From Jeotgalibacillus proteolyticus (GTDB taxonomy: Bacteria > Bacillota > Bacilli > Bacillales > Jeotgalibacillaceae), in NCBI RefSeq assembly GCF_002926065.1, contig NZ_PREZ01000001.1, positions 186,001-250,000 on the forward strand: a DNA stretch of 64,000 nt, read 5' to 3'. The notes beneath the pieces were generated by a model. It was not told the origin of the DNA. It saw nothing but the letters and a program-made list of their open reading frames with translations, and made no database searches. Shown piece by piece: positions 8,931 through 17,476 of this stretch (its first letter is position 1; the number at the start of each line of letters is the position of its first letter). Position numbers and translations under genes: made by a program.

Positions 8931-9722
8931 TTAAAAATCAAAGCTGCCGAATTCGGAGCTGCTGAACATATTATTTTTCGGGACCATCTCATATGTAATT
9001 TCCTCTTCAGGATGATGACGAAGTTCAATTATATAATCAAAATCGTCCATTGAATACTCTGTATTTTCTACAAACACATCCGGATGCTCAATTACCTTGA
9101 TTGCAGGCATTCTCATAATCTCACGGACGAGCTGCCAATGTTTTTCGTTAGCTCTTCTTGTCGACACAACACCGTCTATAATAAATAAATTATTTTCATT
9201 GTACTCATCTTTAATTAGCTGATCACGGATGGTCTGCTTTAATAATGTTGATGAGACAAACAGCCATTTTTTATTCGCACAAACACTCGCAGCTACAATG
9301 GATTCAGTTTTTCCTACTCTCGGCATTCCCCGAATACCGATTAGCTTGTGGCCTTCCTGTTTATATAACTCTGCCATAAAATCAACGAGAAGTCCCAATT
9401 CATCCCGGATAAAACGGAACGTTTTTTTATCGTCAGCGTCACGCTGAATATAACGTCCATGCCGTACAGCAAGCCGGTCTCTTAATTTTGGTTCACGAAG
9501 CTTAGTCAGCTGAATGGTATCCATCGTGCTGATGATCGATTCAAGCCGTGCAATCTGTTCATCATTCCTTGCTAATAAAAGCATACCACGCCTGCCTTCA
9601 TCGACGCCATTAATCGTAATAATATTAATTTTGAGCATACCCAGCAGTGAGGAGATATCGCCAAGCAAACCGGGCCTGTTTTTTTGAATTTCATACTCTA
9701 AATACCATTCCTTTTTTTGCAT
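8931..9722 (-). CDS. ymfK: YmfK family protein (DUF3388), ACT-like plus P-loop domain
   Basis: Conserved 263-residue Bacillus protein without an established function. Residues 5-75 look like an ACT regulatory fold (LEYEIQKNRPGLLGDISSLLGMLKINIITINGVDEGRRG). At 132-140 there is a Walker A-type loop GMPRVGKTE, followed by hydrophobic beta strands (NLFIIDGVVSTRR) and DDFDYIIELRHHPEE. This suggests a ligand-sensing nucleotide-binding protein, which is inference. It starts with an AAGGAGATGAACGT ribosome-binding site and has its own promoter. It runs with the rodZ-like gene, 19 bases downstream. Confidence 0.85.
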   Translation of the reverse strand: MQKKEWYLEYEIQKNRPGLLGDISSLLGMLKINIITINGVDEGRRGMLLLARNDEQIARLESIISTMDTIQLTKLREPKLRDRLAVRHGRYIQRDADDKKTFRFIRDELGLLVDFMAELYKQEGHKLIGIRGMPRVGKTESIVAASVCANKKWLFVSSTLLKQTIRDQLIKDEYNENNLFIIDGVVSTRRANEKHWQLVREIMRMPAIKVIEHPDVFVENTEYSMDDFDYIIELRHHPEEEITYEMVPKNNMFSSSEFGSFDF

Positions 9723-9789
9723 ACGTTCATCTCCTTCTTAAAAAACGACTAATTTCGCTATAACCGGTGTATATGGTTAATAATAAATC

Positions 9790-9818
9790 ATTTTACAGTA
9801 TTAGAAAAGGGAAACCAA
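9790..9818 (-). promoter_or_regulatory. SigA promoter for ymfK
   Basis: TTGGTT (9813-9818), a 17-base spacer ending in TG, and TAAAAT (9790-9795) on the minus strand, downstream of the ymfJ terminator. Confidence 0.6.
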
Positions 9819-9880
9819 AAGAACGAGTGAAAATAGGGATATTCCATCCCATAATTTCACTTAAAGCTGCTTTGCAAACA

Positions 9881-9908
9881 AAAAAGAGAGGATTTCTCCT
9901 CTCTTTTT
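9881..9908 (-). terminator. Terminator after ymfJ
   Basis: AAAAAGAGAGGA and TCCTCTCTTTTT arms around a 4-base loop. A and T runs on both sides make it potentially bidirectional. Confidence 0.88.
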
Positions 9909-9923
9909 GCAAGTAAACAAATT

Positions 9924-10181
9924 TTAATGAGCGCTGCTGTGTCCAGTTAAACGGATCATAAGATTGGCGATCATATGTTGCTCTTCTGTATCAGCTACAG
10001 ACCAAAGATCAGCCAGTACACGCTCCTGCTCATTTTTAGGGTCAACATTTTTTGCTAAGTAATCACCAATTTGAAAAGCAACTTCAGACATTTTGCCTTT
10101 CTCCATACCGCCTTCCTGCGCATGGATGACCTTGTCACCTAAAAAACTTTTCCATTGCTGCCAGTTTTCAAGAACAGACAT
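9924..10181 (-). CDS. ymfJ: YmfJ, DUF3243 family small protein
   Basis: Conserved 85-residue cytoplasmic protein of Bacillus, function unknown. Recognised by MSVLENWQQWKSFLGDKV at the N terminus and the helical body LADLWSVADTEEQHMIANLMIRL. The frame extends 14 codons further, but the ATG at 10181 is preceded by GAAGGAGGAAAAAAC and matches the family start. It lies between ymfI and ymfK, as in B. subtilis, and is closed by a good terminator. Confidence 0.88.
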   Translation of the reverse strand: MSVLENWQQWKSFLGDKVIHAQEGGMEKGKMSEVAFQIGDYLAKNVDPKNEQERVLADLWSVADTEEQHMIANLMIRLTGHSSAH

Positions 10182-10282
10182 GTTTTTTCCTCCTTCTTTT
10201 ATCAGCTTAATGTAAGGATGCAATTTTTACTAATGAAACTGCGCCCGTTACTTAGTATGCTTTAAGAAAGAAGCTCTATACA

Positions 10283-11002
10283 TTATGCATACCAGCCGCC
10301 ATTTACTGATAAAACATGGGAGGTAATGTAGCTTGATTCATCTCCTAAAAGAAACATCGCGGCCTTTGCAATTTCCTCAGGTTTTCCGACGCGGCCAAGA
10401 GGTATATTCATTTCAATTGCCTCCCGGTCAGCTGAATCATACCCGCTGAGCATAGGAGTTTCAACAGCTCCAGGTGCTACAGCATTCACACGGATATTTG
10501 AAGGTGCAAGCTCTTTTCCAAGCGCTTTTACAAATGAAATCTGCGCTCCTTTTACCGCTGAGTACATGACCTCATAAGATCCTCCTGTTTCTCCAAAAAT
10601 GGATGAGATAAAGACGATTGATCCGGTCCTTTTTCTCCTCATGGACGGAAGAATCGCTTTAATTATTCTTACAGGCTCATAAAGATGAATGGCCCATAGT
10701 TCATCCATTTTTTGATCGGGTGTTTCTTCAAGCATTCCTTCAAATGTATCTCCTCCTGCATGAACAAAAGCATCAACAGCACCCGCCTGCTCAAGCAATT
10801 TATCTGTACTGCCGGAAAAATTCAAATCTGCCCATACAGGAATTACTTCGCCTTCATATGAAGATTCGGTCATTAAAGAAAGAACGGCTTCTTTATTAGT
10901 AAAATACTGAGCATAAACCGTCCATCCATCCTCAGCGAGGTTTTTAACAATAGCCCTTCCAATTCCTCCACTTGCTCCAAGTACGAGAATTCGTTTATTC
11001 AC
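10283..11002 (-). CDS. ymfI: YmfI, SDR-family EF-P 5-aminopentanone reductase
   Basis: 239-residue short-chain dehydrogenase/reductase. The nucleotide-binding motif GASGGIGRAI is at residues 9-18 and the catalytic Ser-Tyr-Lys set appears in SIVFISSIFGETGG and YSAVKGA. B. subtilis YmfI reduces the 5-aminopentanone group on lysine 32 of elongation factor P, which is needed for swarming. That function is carried over by synteny and similarity. The GTG start at 11002 overlaps the end of ymfH by eight bases and follows GAGGAAA, so translation is coupled. Confidence 0.88.
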   Translation of the reverse strand: MNKRILVLGASGGIGRAIVKNLAEDGWTVYAQYFTNKEAVLSLMTESSYEGEVIPVWADLNFSGSTDKLLEQAGAVDAFVHAGGDTFEGMLEETPDQKMDELWAIHLYEPVRIIKAILPSMRRKRTGSIVFISSIFGETGGSYEVMYSAVKGAQISFVKALGKELAPSNIRVNAVAPGAVETPMLSGYDSADREAIEMNIPLGRVGKPEEIAKAAMFLLGDESSYITSHVLSVNGGWYA

Positions 11003-12299
11003 TTTCCTCTTTTTCCTTCGGCAGAATATAAAAGCTGGTCATTTTCTCAGGTCTTGCAAGGTCAGATAGAGCTGCTGCAATATCGTCCTTGGTCAGGGTT
11101 TCAAGAGCAGGGACCGCCTCGAACAAATCCATATCATTAAAAGCATAGCGGGTAAATTGGTTTGCGATAAATTCAGGTGAATTTAATGAGCGCAGGAATC
11201 CCCCTATATTTTTTCGTTTTACAGAATTTAATTGCTCTTCTGTAATCGTGGAATTTTGGGCCTCTCTCGTTAAAATGGACTTGATCGTTTCTGTCAGCTT
11301 ATCCGGATTTCTTGTGTTTCCTCCAAGCAGAGCAAAACCAAATCCCTGCTCCTGTGAAAAATCGAACGTAAAGCTGTCATCGATTAACCCTTCTTCAAAT
11401 AGTGAAGTATAGTTCTCTGAAGTTCTGCCAAAAAGGATATCGAGCGCCGCATTGACAGCTAGCTCGCGACGAAGCAGGGCATCCCCTTTTAAATCAACAT
11501 TTGAAGCCTTCATGCCGATCATACATTTTGGCACCTGTACATCCATATTAAGCTGAGCATGCTCTTTAAAAACATGAGATGGCTCTTCTTCAACGTGACG
11601 TTCAATCGGTGGCTGGGGCTTAAATGATTTTCCATCCTGGATTGCACGCACCTGTTTAACGATTTCCTCAGGGTTTACAGAGCCCACAACAAATAACAGC
11701 ATGTTCGAAGGGTGATAAAACGTATTGTAGCATTGATACAAATGGTCTTTTGTTATTTTTGATATGGACTCAACTGTGCCTGCTATATCAACCTTAACAG
11801 GATGATGGTGAAACATATTCTGGATTGCCCCAAAGTACAATCTCCAGTCTGCATTATCATCATACATCGTAATTTCCTGGCCGATGATCCCTTTTTCCTT
11901 TTCAACCGTTTCCTCAGTAAAGTAAGGAGCCTGCACAAAGTCAATCAGTGTGGAAAGATTTTCACTTACATTTGAAGTGCTTGAGAATAAATAAGCTGTT
12001 CGGGTAAAGGAAGTAAATGCATTAGCTGAAGCACCTTTTTCACTAAAGCGCTGAAATACATCACCATCTTCTTTTTCAAACATTTTGTGCTCAAGGAAGT
12101 GGGCAATCCCATCTGGCACCTTCACTAATTTCGATTCGCCAAGGGGAATAAAATGGTCGTCAATCGAACCGTACTTTGTAGTAAATGTTGCATAGGTTTT
12201 ACTGAATTCCGGTTTTGGCAGCACGTAAACAGAAAGCCCGTTTTCCAATTTTTCGAAATAAAGCTCTTCCTGAAGCTGGTCATATTTCTTTTTTTCCAT
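10995..12299 (-). CDS. ymfH: YmfH, M16-family zinc peptidase (catalytic subunit)
   Basis: 434-residue inverzincin-type metallopeptidase. The inverted zinc motif HFLEH sits in GIAHFLEHKMFEKEDGDVFQ, with the distal glutamate in the ENLSTL...EKEKGIIGQEI region. It therefore carries the active site. Its partner ymfF, one base upstream, lacks the motif, and the pair is expected to form a heterodimer like the mitochondrial processing peptidase. The ATG follows AAAGGAGGAGG. The natural substrate is not known to me. Confidence 0.92.
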   Translation of the reverse strand: MEKKKYDQLQEELYFEKLENGLSVYVLPKPEFSKTYATFTTKYGSIDDHFIPLGESKLVKVPDGIAHFLEHKMFEKEDGDVFQRFSEKGASANAFTSFTRTAYLFSSTSNVSENLSTLIDFVQAPYFTEETVEKEKGIIGQEITMYDDNADWRLYFGAIQNMFHHHPVKVDIAGTVESISKITKDHLYQCYNTFYHPSNMLLFVVGSVNPEEIVKQVRAIQDGKSFKPQPPIERHVEEEPSHVFKEHAQLNMDVQVPKCMIGMKASNVDLKGDALLRRELAVNAALDILFGRTSENYTSLFEEGLIDDSFTFDFSQEQGFGFALLGGNTRNPDKLTETIKSILTREAQNSTITEEQLNSVKRKNIGGFLRSLNSPEFIANQFTRYAFNDMDLFEAVPALETLTKDDIAAALSDLARPEKMTSFYILPKEKEESE

Positions 12300-12300
12300 T

Positions 12301-13575
12301 TTACGCCTCCTCCTTTCCAGTTAAAATATACGTAGTATCAAGCATAATCTTTTTTGACACATTTATAATTTGCTCTTTTGTGACAGCTTCGACTTTTTCA
12401 AACCACTCGTCAATCGTAAATGGATTACCGCAAATATCACTTTGATACAATACCTCAATAATCCCTCTCGCTGCGTCGAGCGTTTCAAGCATCTGGTTTT
12501 TCATTACCGCTCTCGTCTGATCAACCTCTTTATCTGAAATGGAGCCCTCCTGAATGGCTGAGAGCTGTTCCTGTATAATCGTTGAAGCACGGTCGATCTT
12601 ACCGGGATCAACTCCTGACATGATAAAAATCAGGCCCTTATGGCTTTCAATTCTGCTGGCAGCATAATAAGCGAGACTTTCCTTTTCCCTAACGTTAATA
12701 AAAAGCTTTGAGTGGGGGAAACCGCCAAGAATTCCGTTCATCATAATCAGCGGAACGTAATCCTCATCGCCATAAACCGTTTCAGTACGGTACCCGATAT
12801 TGAGCTTTCCTTGTTTAACAGATTGCCTTTCAACGATTTTTTTTGACTCAGCTTTTTGGACGGAGGTTTTATTCTCATTTTCATAAGGAGGTCTTGTTTG
12901 GAAGGGGAGCAATTCCTGACAAAACTCAAGAATATCCTCATGCTCTACATCTCCAACTACATATAAATCAATCGCATCCTCAGAAAGCATTTGTTTGTAG
13001 GTCTGATAAAGAATTTCAGGTGTTAGTGCATCAATTTCGCCGATCAACCCATTTGGATGAAGAGCAAATGGCTCTCCTTCACACATTTCTTCAATTAAGC
13101 GCTGCGTTGCATATTTCATTTTATCATCACGCGCTGCTTCCAAACGCTGTTTAAGTGATCTTTTTTCCTGCTCAACCACTTTAGCAGAAAAGCCGTCTCC
13201 TTCAGTCAAAGGATTAAACAGGATTTCAGCTAAGACCGTAAATGCCTCTTTTGTTAAAGGAGTTGTATCCTTTAAATAACGTTCATTTGCTATATCTACA
13301 GAAAAGCTGAGGATATGGGACTCACCTTTTTTTGTGACATCTACATTGGCAGTCGCTCCATATAAATCATCTAAATGAGTTCGAAATGAAGCTGTAGTCG
13401 GCCATCTTTTGGTTCTGCTTTGCAAAATATAGGGCAGCAGTGCACGTGCAGTTACATTTTCTTTTTGCAAAGGTGCACGGAATTTTACAACTACCTGGTT
13501 TGTTTTAAACTGCTTCGTTTCAATCGTATGAATAGAAAAGCCTTCATTCTTAACAGTCTTTGGTTGAATTGTCAT
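12301..13575 (-). CDS. ymfF: YmfF, M16-family peptidase-like protein (non-catalytic subunit)
   Basis: Member of the M16 family without the HxxEH zinc motif. The corresponding region reads RALLPYILQSRTKRWPTTASFRTHLDDLYGA. The C-terminal half has the substrate-holding features typical of the partner subunit (KLFINVREKESLAYYAASRIE). Two adjacent ATG codons (13578 and 13575) follow AAGGAG; I chose 13575 for its spacing of seven bases, giving 424 residues. An upstream promoter starts the ymfF-ymfH-ymfI unit, which follows the ABC transporter terminator. Confidence 0.9.
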   Translation of the reverse strand: MTIQPKTVKNEGFSIHTIETKQFKTNQVVVKFRAPLQKENVTARALLPYILQSRTKRWPTTASFRTHLDDLYGATANVDVTKKGESHILSFSVDIANERYLKDTTPLTKEAFTVLAEILFNPLTEGDGFSAKVVEQEKRSLKQRLEAARDDKMKYATQRLIEEMCEGEPFALHPNGLIGEIDALTPEILYQTYKQMLSEDAIDLYVVGDVEHEDILEFCQELLPFQTRPPYENENKTSVQKAESKKIVERQSVKQGKLNIGYRTETVYGDEDYVPLIMMNGILGGFPHSKLFINVREKESLAYYAASRIESHKGLIFIMSGVDPGKIDRASTIIQEQLSAIQEGSISDKEVDQTRAVMKNQMLETLDAARGIIEVLYQSDICGNPFTIDEWFEKVEAVTKEQIINVSKKIMLDTTYILTGKEEA

Positions 13576-13642
13576 CATTTCGCTCCTTCTAGCAGCTATC
13601 ACATACCGCCACCAAATCTTAGTATTTATATTCTATGGTTCC

Positions 13643-13672
13643 ACTATACATTCTAATGAACTCTACTCACAA
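13643..13672 (-). promoter_or_regulatory. Candidate SigA promoter for ymfF-ymfH-ymfI
   Basis: TTGTGA (13667-13672), an 18-base spacer and TATAGT (13643-13648) on the minus strand, between the nupQ-like terminator and ymfF. Confidence 0.55.
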
Positions 13673-13693
13673 GCTGCAAGCAATGTTAAACGC

Positions 13694-13723
13694 AGAAAAA
13701 GCACCGGAAGCCGGTGCTTTTTC
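13694..13723 (-). terminator. Terminator of the nucleoside ABC cassette
   Basis: Perfect arms AGAAAAAGCACCGG and CCGGTGCTTTTTCT around three bases, directly after the second permease gene. Confidence 0.9.
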
Positions 13724-13736
13724 TTTAGTTAATCCC

Positions 13737-14693
13737 CTATCTTTTCCCTTTAATATATGGAGTACCTACTGCTTTAGGCGCGTCAGCACGTCCAATGAAT
13801 CCTGCAAGGGCAAGAATTGTAAGAATATATGGAGCAGATAGTAAAATCCAGTTCGGAACATCTGCAAGGAATGGGAAGCTTGAACCTATAATAGCAAGAC
13901 TTTGTGCCAGTCCGAAAAACAGAGCTGCTCCCATCGCACCAAGCGGATGCCACTTACCAAAAATGACAGCTGCAAGGGCGATAAATCCTTGTCCGGTAAT
14001 AGTGGATGCACTGAAATCCTGCGTAATGGTTTGCGCATAAACGCCGCCGCCAAGTCCGCCCATTACTCCGGATAAAACTACTGCAATATAGCGCATTTTA
14101 TATACATTGATCCCCATCGTATCTGCTGCAAGAGGGTGTTCCCCAACTGAGCGCAAACGAAGACCAAATGGTGTTTTAAATAATAAAAACCATACGAGTA
14201 CAGCAACAAAAATCGCGAGATAAGATGTCACATAGTTATTAAATAAAATCGGCCCGATGACCGGTATATCATAAAGTAAAGGGATTCTCTGATAATACAA
14301 AGGCTCAGGAATTTTTGCGGTTTGCCCCGCACCATACCATGCCTTAACTAAATAAACCCCAAGACCAAGCGCTAAAAAGTTAATGGCAACTCCGCTCACT
14401 ACATGGTCTGCCCGGAATGTAATGGATGCGACAGCATGGATCAGGGAGAATAATCCTCCAATCCCCATCGCAATTAATAAGGCAACCCAAGGAGTAGCTG
14501 CACCGAATGCTGATGCAAACGTTATATTAAATACAACCGCTGAGAAGGCACCAATAACCATCAGACCCTCAAGTCCTATATTTACGACACCTGACCGTTC
14601 TGAGATGACACCGCCCAGTGCAGTAAAGATAAGCGGGGCAGAAGCAAATAGCATGGATTTCACTAAGATTTCAATTGCTGTTAGAATATCCAT
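13737..14693 (-). CDS. ABC transporter permease, BMP/nucleoside type (NupQ-like)
   Basis: 318-residue integral membrane permease of the branched-chain/monosaccharide superfamily (BPD_transp_2) used by BMP-family nucleoside importers. Many hydrophobic segments are visible, together with the EAA-like region LRSVGEHPLAADTMGINVYKMRYIAVVLSGVMGGLGGGVYA. The ATG overlaps the stop of the preceding permease as TAATG. In B. subtilis the NupNOPQ system imports guanosine, and this cassette has the same composition and order. It is located here beside a GntR gene rather than at the nup locus, so the exact substrate is unproven. Confidence 0.88.
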   Translation of the reverse strand: MDILTAIEILVKSMLFASAPLIFTALGGVISERSGVVNIGLEGLMVIGAFSAVVFNITFASAFGAATPWVALLIAMGIGGLFSLIHAVASITFRADHVVSGVAINFLALGLGVYLVKAWYGAGQTAKIPEPLYYQRIPLLYDIPVIGPILFNNYVTSYLAIFVAVLVWFLLFKTPFGLRLRSVGEHPLAADTMGINVYKMRYIAVVLSGVMGGLGGGVYAQTITQDFSASTITGQGFIALAAVIFGKWHPLGAMGAALFFGLAQSLAIIGSSFPFLADVPNWILLSAPYILTILALAGFIGRADAPKAVGTPYIKGKR

Positions 14694-15736
14694 TATTGAG
14701 CCCCCTTCTTAAAGCGCTGCAGCAAGTAGGCAATGATGTAACTTGAAGCAACAAAGAAAATAATAATCGCGATAACAATTTCAACCAGCTCTGTCGGAAC
14801 ACCGGATTGAAGCGGCATAATTAAAGCTCCCTGCTTTAAAATACCAAAAAGTGCTGCAGCAAGCACTACGCCAATTGCTACGTTTCCACCTAAAAGGGCT
14901 ACAGCTATCCCGTCAAATCCTACACCTGAAAACGCTCCGTGAATAAAAGCATAACCAAATGTTCCAAGACCCTCCATTGCTCCGCCAAGACCTGCGAAAG
15001 CACCTGAGATGACCATTGATAAAATAATATTTCTATTAACATTCATACCTGCATACTGAGATGCGTTCTGATTAAAGCCAACTGATCTCAGTTCAAATCC
15101 TGTTGAGGTTTTTTCCAAAATAACGTAATAAATAATGGCTCCAGCCAAAGCAAGAAATATACCATAGTGCATTGTTGAAAATTCAGTCAGCGCTTCAAAA
15201 AAAGGTGATTTAAGCGATGCTGATTCCGGGACTCGGCTGGTTGTATTTTGCTGATCTGAAATAACATAGCGGACCAGATAATTAACGAGATGAAGTGCGA
15301 TATAGTTCATCATAATCGTAACGATTACTTCATGGACGCGGAGCTTTGCTTTAAGCAAGCCCGGTATAAAAGCCCATAACGCTCCGGCGATAGCGCCGGC
15401 AAGGACAGCCATAGGAAGATGTATGATTTTCGGCAGATCAAATGCAAGTCCGACCCATACTGAAGCAATCCAGCCTACTAAAAGCTGGCCTTCAACGCCG
15501 ATATTAAATAGCCCGGTTCTAAAGGCAAAAGCAACCGCAAGTCCGGCAAAAATATATGGAGTGATCTGGCGAATGGTTTCTCCGATATAAAAGGAATCAC
15601 CAAGCGACCCCCTCAAAAGCGCGCTATAGCCTTCGATAGGATTATACCCGGAAACCAGCATAACGACAGCCCCGATCAATAAGCCTAATACGACGGATAT
15701 AACGGGTATTAAGATAGTCTGCGTACGACTAAACAT
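14693..15736 (-). CDS. ABC transporter permease, BMP/nucleoside type (NupP-like)
   Basis: First permease of the pair, 347 residues from the ATG at 15736. The frame also offers a GTG at 15748, but the AGAAGG ribosome-binding site overlaps that codon. Signature residues include VGVEGQLLVGWIASVWVG and FELRSVGFNQNASQYAGMNVNRNIILSMVISGAFAGLGGAMEG. It overlaps the ATPase gene by eight bases, so the three transporter genes are translationally coupled. Together with its neighbour it forms the heterodimeric channel. Confidence 0.88.
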   Translation of the reverse strand: MFSRTQTILIPVISVVLGLLIGAVVMLVSGYNPIEGYSALLRGSLGDSFYIGETIRQITPYIFAGLAVAFAFRTGLFNIGVEGQLLVGWIASVWVGLAFDLPKIIHLPMAVLAGAIAGALWAFIPGLLKAKLRVHEVIVTIMMNYIALHLVNYLVRYVISDQQNTTSRVPESASLKSPFFEALTEFSTMHYGIFLALAGAIIYYVILEKTSTGFELRSVGFNQNASQYAGMNVNRNIILSMVISGAFAGLGGAMEGLGTFGYAFIHGAFSGVGFDGIAVALLGGNVAIGVVLAAALFGILKQGALIMPLQSGVPTELVEIVIAIIIFFVASSYIIAYLLQRFKKGAQ

Positions 15737-17264
15737 GCTTGATGTCACCTTCTTCCTTCTTCTTTGAACCGGCCATTAACAGACCAAGCTCCTGCTCAGT
15801 TGTTTCTTTAGGATTCACAACGGCAATAATATTTCCTTCATATATTACAGCGATTCTGTCACTGACATTTAGAATTTCATCTAGTTCAAAGGATAAAAGC
15901 AAAACAGCTTTTCCTTTATCGCGCTGATCAATTAAGCGCTGATGAATAAATTCAATTGCCCCTACATCAAGACCTCTGGTAGGCTGTGCAGCAATTAACA
16001 GATCCGGGTCACGGTCAATTTCCCTCCCAATGATGGCCTTTTGCTGATTCCCGCCGGATAATGCACGGGCCTGGGTGTACTCGGATGGTGTTCTTACATC
16101 AAATTCATTAATTAGTTTTTTTGCCTGCTTATTAATTTCTTTATTATTCAGCATGCTTAATTTAGAATATGGTCGCTGGTAATACGTTTGTAGAACCATA
16201 TTGTCTCCAATCGGAAAATCCAAAACGAGTCCATGTTTATGTCTATCCTGTGGGATATGGCCTACTCCAGCTTCAGTAATTTTTCTAGTTTTGTAGCTTG
16301 ATAGCTCTTTTCCGCTAAGCTTTATAGAACCTGAGGATATTTTTGTAAGACCAGTAATTGCCTCAATTAATTCAGTCTGCCCATTTCCGTCAACCCCTGC
16401 TATACCAAGAATTTCACCTGCGCGAATAGTCAGATCAAGATCTCTTACAGCTCTGACTCCCCTGGCATCGTTAACATTCAGCTTTGAAATCTGAAGCACC
16501 ACATCTTTAGGTTCAGCTTCTGTTTTTTCGGTTCTGAATAATACTTCTCTTCCTACCATTAAACTTGCAAGCTGATTTGGAGTAGCACCTTCCACATCGA
16601 GTGTGTCAATGCCTACCCCTTTCCGAATCACTGTAACGCGATCACATACTTCAATAATTTCCTTCAGTTTATGAGTAATCAGAATGATTGATTTACCTTC
16701 AGCAATTAACGTGCGGAATATTTGAATAAGCTCCTTGATCTCCTGTGGTGTTAAAACAGCTGTCGGCTCATCAAAAATTAATATTTCTGCTCCTCGGTAA
16801 AGCGTTTTTAAAATTTCAGCACGCTGCTGCATCCCTACAGAAATATCAGCGATTTTTGCCTTTGGATCAACACGCAGTCCATAGCGGTCAGAGATTTCCT
16901 TAACATCTCTTTCTGCTTTCTTCATATCAATCGTAAACCCTTTTTTAGGCTCCATACCAAGCACAATGTTTTCAGTAACCGTGAAGGTGTCAACGAGCAT
17001 AAAATGCTGGTGAACCATTCCGATTCCCAGATCATTGGCGATATTCGGGCTTGTGATGTTTACTTTTTCCCCTTTAACGCGTATCTCTCCTTTTTCCGGC
17101 TGATAAAGCCCAAAGAGAACGTTCATTAAAGTGGATTTCCCAGCGCCGTTTTCTCCCAAAAGCGCATGTATTTCACCCTTTTTAAGCTGCAGCGTAATAT
17201 TATCGTTTGCTACAATCCCTGGGAATTCTTTGCGGATGTTCAGCATTTCAATTACATAATCCAT
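15729..17264 (-). CDS. ABC transporter ATPase, double cassette (NupO-like)
   Basis: 511-residue protein with two tandem ATPase domains, as in sugar and nucleoside importers. The first half has Walker A GENGAGKST, the signature ISVGMQQRAEILK and Walker B ILIFDEPTAVL. The second half has the degenerate Walker A GVDGNGQTE, the signature LSGGNQQKAIIGRE and LLIAAQPTRGLD. The degenerate second site, typical of this family, suggests asymmetric ATP hydrolysis. It is preceded by AAAAGGAGTGAGACCGG and lies 212 bases after the binding-protein gene, with a hairpin between them. Confidence 0.92.
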   Translation of the reverse strand: MDYVIEMLNIRKEFPGIVANDNITLQLKKGEIHALLGENGAGKSTLMNVLFGLYQPEKGEIRVKGEKVNITSPNIANDLGIGMVHQHFMLVDTFTVTENIVLGMEPKKGFTIDMKKAERDVKEISDRYGLRVDPKAKIADISVGMQQRAEILKTLYRGAEILIFDEPTAVLTPQEIKELIQIFRTLIAEGKSIILITHKLKEIIEVCDRVTVIRKGVGIDTLDVEGATPNQLASLMVGREVLFRTEKTEAEPKDVVLQISKLNVNDARGVRAVRDLDLTIRAGEILGIAGVDGNGQTELIEAITGLTKISSGSIKLSGKELSSYKTRKITEAGVGHIPQDRHKHGLVLDFPIGDNMVLQTYYQRPYSKLSMLNNKEINKQAKKLINEFDVRTPSEYTQARALSGGNQQKAIIGREIDRDPDLLIAAQPTRGLDVGAIEFIHQRLIDQRDKGKAVLLLSFELDEILNVSDRIAVIYEGNIIAVVNPKETTEQELGLLMAGSKKKEEGDIKHV

Positions 17265-17412
17265 CCGGTCTCACTCCTTTTATTGTCGTACCGAAAGTTG
17301 TCGGTTGATTGAGGTCTGACTTCTGTTTAAAGTTTTAAAAAATACTAAATGAAAACGAGTAGATTTTCTCATCTTCAGTTAATATTCTTTTAATTAAAAG
17401 TAATTATTGACC

Positions 17413-17450
17413 AAAAAAAAGAGAGAATTTCAGGCCGGATCAACCGGCCT
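17413..17450 (-). terminator. Hairpin between binding-protein and ATPase genes
   Basis: Seven-base GC-rich arms AGGCCGG and CCGGCCT with a 5-base loop, followed on the minus strand by 11 bases and then eight T residues. The displaced T tract suggests a partial terminator or mRNA-protecting stem that could raise binding-protein output relative to the permeases. Confidence 0.5.
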
Positions 17451-17476
17451 TCCATTCCCCATATGAAATTTTATTA

